NCBI GenBank assembly: GCA_036639635.1
Contig: JAVWIF010000062.1
Location: 1 to 9,538 of the forward strand
Length of the DNA: 9,538 bases
Reading direction: 5' to 3'
From: JAVWIF01 sp036639635
Lineage (GTDB): Bacteria > Bacillota_I > Bacilli_A > Erysipelotrichales > Erysipelotrichaceae
Position numbers and translations under genes: made by a program. The notes under the pieces were generated by a model, which worked only from the letters and a program-made list of their open reading frames with translations, was not told the origin of the DNA and ran no database searches. Below are positions 1 to 6,472 of the stretch, one piece after another. Position 1 is the stretch's first letter, and the number at the start of each line of letters is the position of its first letter.

Positions 1-24
1 GCCCGCTTTTACGTTCTTTGCCAT
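1..24 (-). CDS. rpsK: 30S ribosomal protein S11 (only first 8 codons in window)
   Basis: An ATG at 22-24, preceded by a strong AGGAGG, opens a frame that runs out of the window after MAKNVKAG. Eight residues alone do not identify a protein. The call rests mainly on position, because rpsK directly follows rpsM in nearly all bacteria, and on a short, basic N-terminus that is compatible with S11. The rest of the alpha operon (rest of rpsK, rpoA, rplQ) is expected beyond the edge. Confidence 0.8.
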
Positions 25-46
25 TATTTAATTTCCTCCTATCGTC

Positions 47-412
47 CTATTTCTTTTTGTTTGCTACTGTACGAACTGGACCTTTACGTGTACGAGCATT
101 TGTTTTTGTACGTTGTCCACGAACTGGTAATCCTTTTCTGTGACGGACTCCACGGTAACAACCGATTTCCATTAAACGTTTGATGTTTAATGATACTTCA
201 CGACGTAAATCACCTTCAACCTTGATTGCGTCGATTTCAACACGAATATCGTTAATTTGTTCTTCTGTTAAATCTTTTACACGGATATCTTCACTAATCC
301 CTGTTTTTGCTAAAATTTGTTCCGCTTTTGTGCGGCCAATTCCATAAATATACGTCAATGACACTACAACACGCTTGTCGCGTGGTAAGTCAATACCTGC
401 AATACGAGCCAT
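47..412 (-). CDS. rpsM: 30S ribosomal protein S13
   Basis: S13 lies in the 30S head, forms bridges to the large subunit through L5, and its basic tail touches P-site tRNA. The protein has 121 residues. MARIAGIDLPRDKRVVVSLTYIYGIG (1-26) is the family start with a helix-hairpin-helix YGIGR (23-27), and RHRKGLPVRGQRTKTNARTRKG (90-111) is the C-terminal signature, ending in a lysine-rich tail. GGAGGT lies about 10 nt before the ATG. The TAG stop is followed by rpsK after 22 nt. Confidence 0.98.
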   Translation of the reverse strand: MARIAGIDLPRDKRVVVSLTYIYGIGRTKAEQILAKTGISEDIRVKDLTEEQINDIRVEIDAIKVEGDLRREVSLNIKRLMEIGCYRGVRHRKGLPVRGQRTKTNARTRKGPVRTVANKKK

Positions 413-429
413 TTTACATTACACCTCCA

Positions 430-546
430 TTAGTTTCCTTGTCTTTGTTTGTGTTTAGGATTTTCGCAAATCACCATGACACGGCCTTTACGTTTGATAA
501 TGCGGCACTTATCGCATATTGGTTTGACAGATGGTCTTACTTTCAT
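430..546 (-). CDS. rpmJ: 50S ribosomal protein L36, zinc form
   Basis: L36 is the smallest ribosomal protein and stabilises 23S rRNA near the base of the stalk. The gene translates to 38 residues, beginning MKVRPSVKPICDKC and ending KHKQRQGN. The zinc ligands C11, C14, C27 and H32 are all present, so this is the zinc-binding form. The ATG is at 544-546 with AAGGAGG a few bases upstream, and the TAA is at 430-432. It sits 23 nt after infA and 17 nt before rpsM, the standard order infA-rpmJ-rpsM. Confidence 0.97.
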   Translation of the reverse strand: MKVRPSVKPICDKCRIIKRKGRVMVICENPKHKQRQGN

Positions 547-569
547 GCGTTTTCCTCCTTATTCACGAC

Positions 570-788
570 TTATTTGTGTCGGAATGTAATACGCCCACGT
601 GTTAAATCATAGGGTGAAATCTCAACAGTTACACGATCCCCTGGTAAAATGCGAATGTAATGCATACGGATTTTACCAGAAACGTGAGCCAATATTTCGT
701 GTCCGTTGGCTAGTTTCACCTTGAACATTGCATTTGGTAGAGTGTCTACGACAACTCCATCAATTTCAATAACATCTTGTTTACCCAT
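570..788 (-). CDS. infA: Translation initiation factor IF-1
   Basis: IF-1 blocks the ribosomal A site during initiation and assists IF-2 and IF-3. It has 72 residues, exactly the usual length, and is a single S1/OB-fold domain: MGKQDVIEIDGVVVDTLPNAMFKVKL, then GHEILAHVSGKIRMHYIRILPGDRV (29-53), and ISPYDLTRGRITFRHK at the end, all canonical. The ATG at 788 lies inside the last codons of map (8-nt overlap), and its GGAGG (801-805) is part of the map coding sequence (Lys-Glu-Glu codons) with a rather long spacing of 12 nt. No small KOW-type gene lies between map and infA, unlike Bacillus subtilis. Confidence 0.98.
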   Translation of the reverse strand: MGKQDVIEIDGVVVDTLPNAMFKVKLANGHEILAHVSGKIRMHYIRILPGDRVTVEISPYDLTRGRITFRHK

Positions 789-1554
789 TATTTGGACGTT
801 CCTCCTTATTCATAGTAGTGAGTATTTCATACCCATCTTTTGTAATAACAATCGTGTGTTCATAGTGGGCTGCCAAACTTCCATCTTTGGTAACGACACC
901 CCATCCATCAGACAACACTCTTGTTTGTGGTCTACCTGCATGAACCATAGGTTCTATAGCCAATGTCATCCCTTCTTTCAAAAGAATTCCATGACCAGCA
1001 AGACCGAAATTTGGAACAGTCGGATCTTCATGGACTGAAGTTCCAATACCATGTCCTGCGAAATCTCTTGGCACAGAGTATCCATGTGAAAACACAAATT
1101 CTCCGATTGCATGAGAAATATCAGTTAAATGATTCCCAACTTTTGCATATTTTAAACCTTCAAATAAAGATAGCTCACTAATTTGCATTAAGTTTCTTGC
1201 TTCTTCACTGATGTCTCCAACTGCATAAGTCCAAGCAGAATCACCATGATACCCATGATAACTAGCACCAATATCTACTGAAACAATGTCACCATTGTGT
1301 AACACACTATCATCAGGGATACCATGTACAACAATGGAATTTATAGATACACAGGTAGCAGCTGGAAATCCATACAAACCTTTAAAAGACGGCTTTCCGC
1401 CGTTCTTTTTGATAACATCTTCAACGATTTTATCAAGTTCTTTTGTAGTTATTCCAGGTTGCATTGCTGAGCTCACAGCGCAATGTGCGAGCGCAACAAT
1501 TATACCTGCTTTTCTCATAAATGTCAACTCTTGATTTGACTTGGCTCTCACCAT
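781..1554 (-). CDS. map: Methionine aminopeptidase, type I
   Basis: Map removes the initiator methionine from new proteins when the second residue is small, working at the ribosome on deformylated chains. The protein has 257 residues and the pita-bread fold pattern of short bacterial type Ia enzymes. Five metal ligands can be placed by comparison with Escherichia coli Map: D94 (in VSVDIGA), D105 (in HGDSAWT), H168 (in GHGIGTSVHEDP), E201 (in LAIEPMV) and E232 (in YEHTIVIT). The substrate-binding histidines H77 (VVHGIP) and H175 are also present. The frame stays open upstream to 1653, but that part lies on top of adk and has no Map similarity. The ATG at 1554, one base after the adk stop, gives the normal N-terminus. 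The ribosome binding site is weak, so translation probably depends on coupling to adk. It overlaps infA by 8 nt. Confidence 0.96.
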   Translation of the reverse strand: MVRAKSNQELTFMRKAGIIVALAHCAVSSAMQPGITTKELDKIVEDVIKKNGGKPSFKGLYGFPAATCVSINSIVVHGIPDDSVLHNGDIVSVDIGASYHGYHGDSAWTYAVGDISEEARNLMQISELSLFEGLKYAKVGNHLTDISHAIGEFVFSHGYSVPRDFAGHGIGTSVHEDPTVPNFGLAGHGILLKEGMTLAIEPMVHAGRPQTRVLSDGWGVVTKDGSLAAHYEHTIVITKDGYEILTTMNKEERPNNG

Positions 1555-1555
1555 G

Positions 1556-2203
1556 TTATTTCTCAAGTTCACGTAATGTGTCAGCCCAAACTTTTTCAAT
1601 TGGTTGACTTGCATCAATCGTTTTAACAATTCCCTTTTGCTCATAATAAGCAAGTACAGGTGCTGTCTGATTGCTGTATTCTTCCAATCTTACACGTAAG
1701 CTTTCCACCGTATCATCTTTACGCTGATACAATTCTCCACCACATTTGTCACACACGCCTTCAACTTTTGTAGGATGCGCACTCATATGATAAATTTCTC
1801 CGCAATCTTTACATATACGACGTCCAGTAACTCGTCCTGCAAGTTTTGCAAATTCAATCTCTAATGCGATAACATTATCAATTGCTAAGTCACTACCACT
1901 CGCTAATGCATCGAATGCTTTAGCTTGGTCTAATGTTCTAGGATATCCATCCAATAAGAAACCATTTTTCTTATCTGATAAGTTTTCCAAATAACTTTTG
2001 ACCATATTGTTAACTACTTCATCTGGAACTAACATTCCCTTATCCATGAAGCTTTTCGCATGCATGCCAAGTTCTGTTTGGTTACCAATTTCACTACGGA
2101 AGATATCTCCAGTAGAGATGTGGTTAACATTAAATTTCTCCACAATTTTAGCTGACATAGTGCCTTTACCAGCACCAGGTCCTCCCATAATTAGGATATT
2201 CAT
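1556..2203 (-). CDS. adk: Adenylate kinase, zinc-LID type
   Basis: Adk is a cytosolic enzyme that interconverts ATP + AMP and 2 ADP. The protein has 215 residues from the start I chose. Visible features are the P-loop GGPGAGKGT (7-15), the AMP-binding STGDIFR (30-36) and FLLDGYPRT (82-90), the LID arginines in RVTGRR (124-129), and the KDD pair at 162-164. The LID holds C131, C134, C151 and C154 in a CX2CX16CX2C arrangement, the structural zinc site found in many Gram-positive kinases. A GTG at 2212 is also in frame, but it overlaps the AAGG ribosome binding site (2212-2215), which is 8 nt before the ATG at 2203. The ATG also gives the normal N-terminus MNILIMGGPG. Stop TAA, then one base, then map. 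Confidence 0.97.
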   Translation of the reverse strand: MNILIMGGPGAGKGTMSAKIVEKFNVNHISTGDIFRSEIGNQTELGMHAKSFMDKGMLVPDEVVNNMVKSYLENLSDKKNGFLLDGYPRTLDQAKAFDALASGSDLAIDNVIALEIEFAKLAGRVTGRRICKDCGEIYHMSAHPTKVEGVCDKCGGELYQRKDDTVESLRVRLEEYSNQTAPVLAYYEQKGIVKTIDASQPIEKVWADTLRELEK

Positions 2204-2209
2204 AAGGTT

Positions 2210-2215
2210 CACCTT
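2210..2215 (-). promoter_or_regulatory. Ribosome binding site of adk
   Basis: AAGGTG immediately after the secY TAG stop. The AAGG core is 8 nt before the ATG at 2203 and overlaps the alternative GTG at 2212, which argues against that upstream start. Confidence 0.6.
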
Positions 2216-3511
2216 CTATCGTTCTAAGAATCCTTGATAAGATTTTTGCGTCAATCTTCCTTGAATTTGTTTTACAGTTTCCATAGCAACACCTACAACG
2301 ATTATGATTCCAGTACCACCTATCCCCATAGAGGCAGGTAAATTAATACTTTTAATCAAAGGAAGTGCATGAGGCAATACCGCAATAAATGCAAGTCCGA
2401 TGGCTCCTAACACAGTAATTCTACTCAATACTTTATTAATGTAATCTTTTGTTTCACTTCCTGGTCTAATTCCAGGAATATATGTTCCAGACTTACCTAA
2501 GTTTTCTGCAATTTTTTCTGGATCTACTTGTAACTTCGTATAGAAGAAAGTAAATAGTAAAATCAAGACAACATAGATAACTAAACTTTCTGCTGTTTGC
2601 ATTCCCATAAAACGATCAAGCGTTGTAACCCAACTAGCACTTGGCCAAATCATTCGACAGATTTGTAAAGGTGCTACCATAATAGCAGAAGCAAAGATAA
2701 CAGGAATTACACTTGCTGAATTAATTTTCAGTGGTAAATATGTATTATCTGATTTTCTAGTTGTTAATGTACTTGAAGTATATTGAATCGGAATTTTACG
2801 TTCTGCTGTTTGCATCCAAACAACAAAAACGATGATTAACAAATAACAAAATATATATAACACGTAACTAGCAACTCCACCTGCAGCAACTTCACTACCT
2901 ACCATTGTATTCCAAGCACTCATAAATTGATGAGGAAGTCTTGCAATGATACCAGCTCCAATTAACATTGAAACTCCATTTCCAATCCCCTTCATAGAGA
3001 TACGATCTCCAATCCAAAGTAAGAACATAGAACCAGCTGTTAAAAGCGTTGTTACATATAAAATAGAAGCCCATGTATTTCCACCAACTAATAAGGTTGT
3101 ATATTGTTGAGAGAATCCATACACTAATGTTGTTGCTTGGAAAAAGCTCAATACAACTGCCAAATATCTAGTATAGCGATCGATCTGTTTTTTTCCAGTA
3201 GCGCCACCCTTAGCAAGCTCTGTTAAAGAAGGAATTACATCCATTGACAATAACTGAATAATGATGGAAGCCGTAATATACGGCCCAACACCCATCGCAA
3301 AGACAGATAATTGTTCCAGGCCTCCACCACCAAGTAGATTGATCATATTAAACAGAGAATTATTCTCTATACCTTTTGTTAGTTCAGTTATATCAACGCC
3401 TGGAACTGTGATTGCAGATCCAAAACGAAAAATAAACAGCATGGCAAGAGTAAAGAATATTCTGTTACGAATATCTTTATTCTTAAACATATCCACAAAA
3501 GTTCTAAACAT
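2216..3511 (-). CDS. secY: Protein translocase subunit SecY
   Basis: SecY is the central pore of the Sec translocon in the cytoplasmic membrane; with SecE and SecG it exports unfolded proteins driven by SecA and inserts membrane proteins from the ribosome. At 431 residues it has the usual length. Ten hydrophobic segments can be placed at roughly 17-36, 72-90, 113-133, 149-167, 176-192, 212-232, 267-287, 308-326, 364-384 and 395-412. The plug region NLLGGGGLEQLSVFAMGVGPYI (58-79) is clear. The cytosolic loops that bind ribosome and SecA carry ERKIPIQY (237-244) and GIRPG (347-351). A GAGG in the last rplO codons lies 9 nt before the ATG. It ends with TAG immediately before adk. Confidence 0.98.
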   Translation of the reverse strand: MFRTFVDMFKNKDIRNRIFFTLAMLFIFRFGSAITVPGVDITELTKGIENNSLFNMINLLGGGGLEQLSVFAMGVGPYITASIIIQLLSMDVIPSLTELAKGGATGKKQIDRYTRYLAVVLSFFQATTLVYGFSQQYTTLLVGGNTWASILYVTTLLTAGSMFLLWIGDRISMKGIGNGVSMLIGAGIIARLPHQFMSAWNTMVGSEVAAGGVASYVLYIFCYLLIIVFVVWMQTAERKIPIQYTSSTLTTRKSDNTYLPLKINSASVIPVIFASAIMVAPLQICRMIWPSASWVTTLDRFMGMQTAESLVIYVVLILLFTFFYTKLQVDPEKIAENLGKSGTYIPGIRPGSETKDYINKVLSRITVLGAIGLAFIAVLPHALPLIKSINLPASMGIGGTGIIIVVGVAMETVKQIQGRLTQKSYQGFLER

Positions 3512-3512
3512 G

Positions 3513-3953
3513 TTAGATAACCTCTGCTTTTCCGCCTGCTTGCTCGATAGTACTTTGTGCAGTTTTAGAGAATTTATTAGCTTTAACAGTTAACTTCTTT
3601 TCTAAAGTTCCAACACCTAAGATTTTAATACCATCTAATTCTTTTTTAACTAATCCGCATTCAATCAACAATTCTGGAGTTACTTCAACACCATCTTCAA
3701 AAGCATTTAGTGAAGCAACATTAACAATTGCATATTCTCTACGTGCAAAGTTTGTAAATCCACGTTTTGGTAAACGTCTAGCCAAAGGTGTTTGACCACC
3801 TTCAAAACCTAAGCGAACTCCTCCACCAGATCTTGCGTTTTGTCCTTTATGCCCTTTACCAGCTGTTTTACCATTTCCAGATCCATGACCACGACCTTTA
3901 CGGTAGTTGTCTTTTCTAGAACCTTCTGTATATTTCATTTCATGTAATTTCAT
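3513..3953 (-). CDS. rplO: 50S ribosomal protein L15
   Basis: L15 binds 23S rRNA late in large-subunit assembly. The protein has 146 residues. The Gly/Lys/Arg-rich N-terminal extension (RKGRGHGSGNGKTAGKGHKG, 18-37) and GGVRLGFEGGQTPLARRLPKRGF (44-66) are characteristic, and the C-terminal half carries LTVKANKFSKTAQSTIEQAGGKAEV (from about 121), the L15 signature. The ATG at 3953 has AGGAGG 8 nt upstream; an ATG five codons later is not preferred. Its TAA is followed by one base and then the secY ATG, a spacing that suggests translational coupling between the two genes. Confidence 0.97.
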   Translation of the reverse strand: MKLHEMKYTEGSRKDNYRKGRGHGSGNGKTAGKGHKGQNARSGGGVRLGFEGGQTPLARRLPKRGFTNFARREYAIVNVASLNAFEDGVEVTPELLIECGLVKKELDGIKILGVGTLEKKLTVKANKFSKTAQSTIEQAGGKAEVI

Positions 3954-3968
3954 GTTCTTATCCTCCTA

Positions 3969-4481
3969 TTAACTACGAATTTCTTGCAGTTTTTTACCAC
4001 GGAGACGAGCTACTTCTTCTATCGTTTTCAATTCTTTTAATGCTGTAATTGTAGCACGAACCATGTTAATTTTCGTACGACTACCTAAACATTTAGAAAG
4101 AATATCATTGATACCAGCAAGTTCTAGTACAGCACGAACTGGTCCACCGGCAATAACTCCAGTACCTTCTGCAGCTGGACGAAGGAATATTTCACCTGCG
4201 CCATATCTTCCAGTAATTGCATGAGGAATTGTTGTTCCTACTACAGGTACTCTGAAGACATTTTTCTTAGCATCTTCGATGGCTTTTTTAATAGCATCTG
4301 GAACTTCATTAGCTTTTCCAGTACCAAAGCCAACGCGTCCTTTTTTATCTCCAATAACGACAAGAGCTGCAAAGCGGAAACGACGTCCACCTTTTACTAC
4401 TTTCGTTACACGGTTAATGGCAACAACACGTTCTTCAAATTCTTTATCGCGTTCGCGGTCTCTTCTTGGTTTACGTTCCAT
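3969..4481 (-). CDS. rpsE: 30S ribosomal protein S5
   Basis: S5 lies at the mRNA entry channel and affects decoding accuracy; spectinomycin-resistance changes map to its N-terminal loop in other species. From the start I chose the protein has 170 residues. The dsRNA-binding-like domain covers about 15-78, with VTKVVKGGRRFRFAALVVIGD (25-45) and GKANEVPDAIKKA (55-67), and the C-terminal domain carries LRPAAEGTGVIAGGPVRAVLE (100-120). An in-frame ATG also exists at 4487, but it would be only 2 nt from the GGAGG, whereas the ATG at 4481 is 8 nt away, so the protein probably begins MERKPRRDRER. The next gene is rplO, only 15 nt downstream. The L30 gene usually found between them is missing. Confidence 0.96.
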   Translation of the reverse strand: MERKPRRDRERDKEFEERVVAINRVTKVVKGGRRFRFAALVVIGDKKGRVGFGTGKANEVPDAIKKAIEDAKKNVFRVPVVGTTIPHAITGRYGAGEIFLRPAAEGTGVIAGGPVRAVLELAGINDILSKCLGSRTKINMVRATITALKELKTIEEVARLRGKKLQEIRS

Positions 4482-4489
4482 TCGCATAA

Positions 4490-4494
4490 CCTCC
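4490..4494 (-). promoter_or_regulatory. Shine-Dalgarno site of rpsE fused to the rplR stop
   Basis: The minus strand reads TAGGAGG, in which TAG is the rplR stop and GGAGG the ribosome binding site. The 2-nt spacing to the upstream ATG and 8-nt spacing to the downstream ATG favour the downstream start (4481). Confidence 0.85.
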
Positions 4495-4850
4495 TAAAAT
4501 TTCAATCCAGCAACTCTTGCTGCTTCAGCTAACGCTTTTACACGTCCTGTATAAACATATCCACCACGGTCAAATACAACTGCTTCAATCTTTTTAGCAG
4601 TAGCACGTTTAGCAATTTCAGTTCCTACAGTTTTAGCGGCTTCAAGGTTACCACCGTTTTCTAATTTTAATTCTACACTGCTAGCTGATACTAATGTAGT
4701 ACCATTAACATCGTCGATGATTTGTGCGTGAATGTTACCGTTTGAACGGAATACGTTCAAGCGAGGGCATTCAGGAGTACCACTGATTTTGGTACGAACA
4801 CGCACGTGACGGCGTAAACGCTCGTCATTTCTATTAACTTTTTTAAGCAT
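4494..4850 (-). CDS. rplR: 50S ribosomal protein L18
   Basis: L18 binds 5S rRNA and carries it into the central protuberance together with L5. The 118-residue protein shows the basic N-terminal tail (RNDERLRRHVRVRTKI), PRLNVFRSNGNIHAQIIDD (29-47) and the C-terminal FDRGGYVYTGRVKALAEAARVAGLKF (from 93), all typical. The ATG lies 21 nt after the rplF stop, with AAAGGAG about 10 nt upstream. Its TAG stop shares a G with the GGAGG of rpsE. Nothing in it is unusual. Confidence 0.97.
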   Translation of the reverse strand: MLKKVNRNDERLRRHVRVRTKISGTPECPRLNVFRSNGNIHAQIIDDVNGTTLVSASSVELKLENGGNLEAAKTVGTEIAKRATAKKIEAVVFDRGGYVYTGRVKALAEAARVAGLKF

Positions 4851-4871
4851 TGTTCAATTTCTCCTTTCGCA

Positions 4872-5277
4872 CTATTTCTTACCTGCTGTCTTACCTTCCT
4901 TACGACGAACGTATTCACCTTTGTAGCGAATACCTTTTCCTTTGTAAGGTTCTGGTTTTCTAACAGCACGTACATTTGCAGCGAATTCACCAACACGTTG
5001 TTTGTCAATTCCTGATACTTTGATTTCTGTAGTTGAAGTACATTCAACTNNNNNNNNNNNNNNNNNNNNNNNNNNNNNNNNNNNNNNNNNNNNNNNNNNN
5101 NNNNNNNNNNNNNNNNNNNNNNNNNNNNNNNNNNNNNNNNNNNNNNNNNATTAATTCAGGGTTAAATTGACGAGTTAAAGTTCCTTTAGTACCTTTAACA
5201 GTCACCTCATTCCCACTAGCGATACTTACTTCAACGCCTGCTGGAATGGTAATCGCTTTATTACCGATACGTGACAT
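4872..5277 (-). CDS. rplF: 50S ribosomal protein L6, middle hidden by an assembly gap
   Basis: L6 lies near the factor-binding site and sarcin-ricin loop of the 50S. The N-terminal 42 residues (MSRIGNKAITIPAGVEV to FNPEL) lie at 5150-5277. After the unknown bases the frame resumes at 5049 and gives 58 residues, containing KVSGIDKQRVGEFAANVRAV, then PEPYKGKGIRYKGEYVRRKEGK, ending with TAG at 4872-4874. Both ends match the family well. L6 is usually near 178 residues, so about 78 residues (roughly 235 bases) are missing where only 100 N are written. The two flanks are in different frames as written, because 100 is not a multiple of 3; any gap length divisible by 3 restores one frame. I therefore read this as an intact gene with a gap, not a frameshift. 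A GGAGG precedes the ATG. Confidence 0.93.
5050..5149. other. Run of 100 N (assembly gap) inside rplF
   Basis: Exactly 100 undetermined bases, the common placeholder for a scaffold gap of unknown size. Comparing the flanking L6 fragments with the usual family length suggests the true distance is nearer 235 bases and must be a multiple of 3 if the gene is intact. Confidence 0.98.
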
Positions 5278-5303
5278 TTTCTTACCTCCGTATAAGCTCT
5301 AGC

Positions 5304-5699
5304 TTACCACACGTAGGCGATTACTTCGCCACCAACGTGTTTAGCTTTTGCTTCTTTATCTGTCATTAATCCATGAGATGTAGAGATAATTGCAATACCA
5401 AGACCGTTTAATACACGAGGGATAGCATCCACTTTCGCATAAGCACGTAAACCTGGTTTTGAAATTCTTCTTAATCCATTGATTACTTTTTCGTTGTTAG
5501 GACCATATTTTAATGTAATGTTAATTGTTTTCTTAACATCCCCACTAACACTATAGTCTGTAATAAATCCTTCGTTCTTTAAAATCTTTGCGATTTCTTT
5601 TTTCTCTTTATTAGCAGGAACTTCTACAACTTCGTGACGAGCTTGTACTCCATTACGAATTCTAGTAAGCATATCTGCAATCGGATCTGTCATAATCAT
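5304..5699 (-). CDS. rpsH: 30S ribosomal protein S8
   Basis: S8 is a primary 16S rRNA binder in the central domain and, in Escherichia coli, the translational repressor of the spc operon. The protein has 131 residues with the canonical N-terminus MTDPIADMLTRIRNG, the central FITDYS and LKYGPNN region, and the C-terminal GIAIISTSHGLMTDKEAK (101-118) followed by GGEVIAYVW. Two in-frame ATGs exist, at 5699 and 5693. The GGAGG at 5709-5713 is 9 nt from the first and 15 nt from the second, so I take the first (Met-Ile-Met-Thr). It lies 21 nt after rpsN. Confidence 0.97.
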   Translation of the reverse strand: MIMTDPIADMLTRIRNGVQARHEVVEVPANKEKKEIAKILKNEGFITDYSVSGDVKKTINITLKYGPNNEKVINGLRRISKPGLRAYAKVDAIPRVLNGLGIAIISTSHGLMTDKEAKAKHVGGEVIAYVW

Positions 5700-5720
5700 G
5701 ACTGTATTCCTCCTATCTGA

Positions 5721-5906
5721 CTACCAACTAGCCTTTTTTACACCCGGGATCTGACCTTTATAAGCAAGTTCACGGAAGCAAATACGGCAAAGTTTGTATT
5801 TTCTTAAAACTGAGTGAGGACGGCCACAACGTTCACAACGTGTGTACTCACGCACTTGGAACTTTTGAGGACGTTTTGATTTGTTAACCATTGATTTTTT
5901 AGCCAT
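5721..5906 (-). CDS. rpsN: 30S ribosomal protein S14, zinc-ribbon form
   Basis: S14 is a late-binding protein of the 30S head. This is the short, zinc-binding type (61 residues), usual in Gram-positives, not the ~100-residue zinc-free type. The zinc ligands are C24, C27, C40 and C43 in a CX2CX12CX2C ribbon, with RCERCGRPHSVLRKYKLCRICFREL around them, and the family C-terminus GQIPGVKKASW. It follows rplE after 13 nt with GGAGG 9 nt before the ATG. Many Firmicutes also carry a zinc-independent copy elsewhere for zinc starvation; the window cannot show whether this one does. In some genomes this gene is called rpsZ. Confidence 0.97.
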   Translation of the reverse strand: MAKKSMVNKSKRPQKFQVREYTRCERCGRPHSVLRKYKLCRICFRELAYKGQIPGVKKASW

Positions 5907-5919
5907 AGTATAAGTCCTC

Positions 5920-6459
5920 CTATTTCTTGAAAGGCATACCTAATTCTTCAAGTAGTGCCTTACCTTCTTCGTTTGTTTTAGCTGTTGTAACGATAACAAT
6001 ATCCATACCACGTACTTTATTCACTTTATCATAGTTGATTTCAGGGAAAATAAGTTGTTCTTTAACTCCTAATGTATAGTTTCCACGTCCATCAAATGCT
6101 GAAGCAGAAACTCCACGGAAGTCACGAACACGTGGTAAAGAAATATTCATAAGCTTATCTAAGAAATCATATAATTTTTCTTTTCTTAAAGTAACCTTAC
6201 AACCAATTGGCATTCCTTCACGTAATTTGAAGTTTGCGATTGATTTTTTAGCTTTTGTGACAACAGGAGCTTGTCCAGTTATCTGAGCAAGTTCAGCGAC
6301 TGCTTCATCCAAAACTTTAGGATTTGCGATTGCTTCACCAATACCCATGTTAATTACAATTTTCTCGACAGTAGGTACTTCCATAACAGATTTATAACCA
6401 AATTTCTTCATCATGTTAGGTACTACTACCTCTGTATACTTTTCACTTAGGCGGTTCAT
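5920..6459 (-). CDS. rplE: 50S ribosomal protein L5
   Basis: L5 forms, with 5S rRNA and L18, the central protuberance of the large subunit and contacts P-site tRNA. The protein has 179 residues, the standard length. Signatures visible are VEKIVINMGIGEA (31-43), FKLREGMPIGCKVTLR (77-92), SLPRVRDFRGVS (107-118), and GMDIVIVTTAKTNEEGKALLEELGMPF (starting at 151). The ATG lies 13 nt after the TAG of rplX, with GGAGG 7 nt upstream. Its own TAG stop is fused to the GGAGG of rpsN. In Escherichia coli, S8 represses the spc operon by binding near the start of this gene. I could not make out an equivalent site here. Confidence 0.98.
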   Translation of the reverse strand: MNRLSEKYTEVVVPNMMKKFGYKSVMEVPTVEKIVINMGIGEAIANPKVLDEAVAELAQITGQAPVVTKAKKSIANFKLREGMPIGCKVTLRKEKLYDFLDKLMNISLPRVRDFRGVSASAFDGRGNYTLGVKEQLIFPEINYDKVNKVRGMDIVIVTTAKTNEEGKALLEELGMPFKK

Positions 6460-6472
6460 CCTTTAACCTCCC

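Noticed and set aside
307..612. Open frame of about 100 codons on the plus strand across rpsM, rpmJ and infA
   Set aside because: It lies antisense over three certain genes, has no ribosome binding site I could see and no recognisable protein motif. The other plus-strand frames (for example 706-1038, 963-1181, 3261-3593, 4221-4532, 6605-6922 and 6960-7319) fail for the same reasons.
1555..1653. Upstream in-frame extension of map
   Set aside because: It would overlap 98 bases of adk and has no similarity to the Map N-terminus. The ATG at 1554 gives the expected family start.
4757..5047. Minus-strand open frame of 96 codons overlapping rplF and rplR
   Set aside because: It is the wrong frame over the L6 C-terminus and L18 N-terminus, both of which are well conserved in their own frames.
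5044..5277. rplF as a truncated or frameshifted pseudogene
   Set aside because: The premature stop arises only by reading through 100 placeholder N. Both flanks match L6 and are joined by any gap length divisible by 3.
5293..5306. Short inverted repeat TAAGCT-CT-AGCTTA at the end of rpsH
   Set aside because: The arms are 6 bases with only 2 bases between them, which cannot close as written. The realistic stem is 4 AT-rich pairs and there is no T-run, so neither a terminator nor a protein-binding hairpin is supported.
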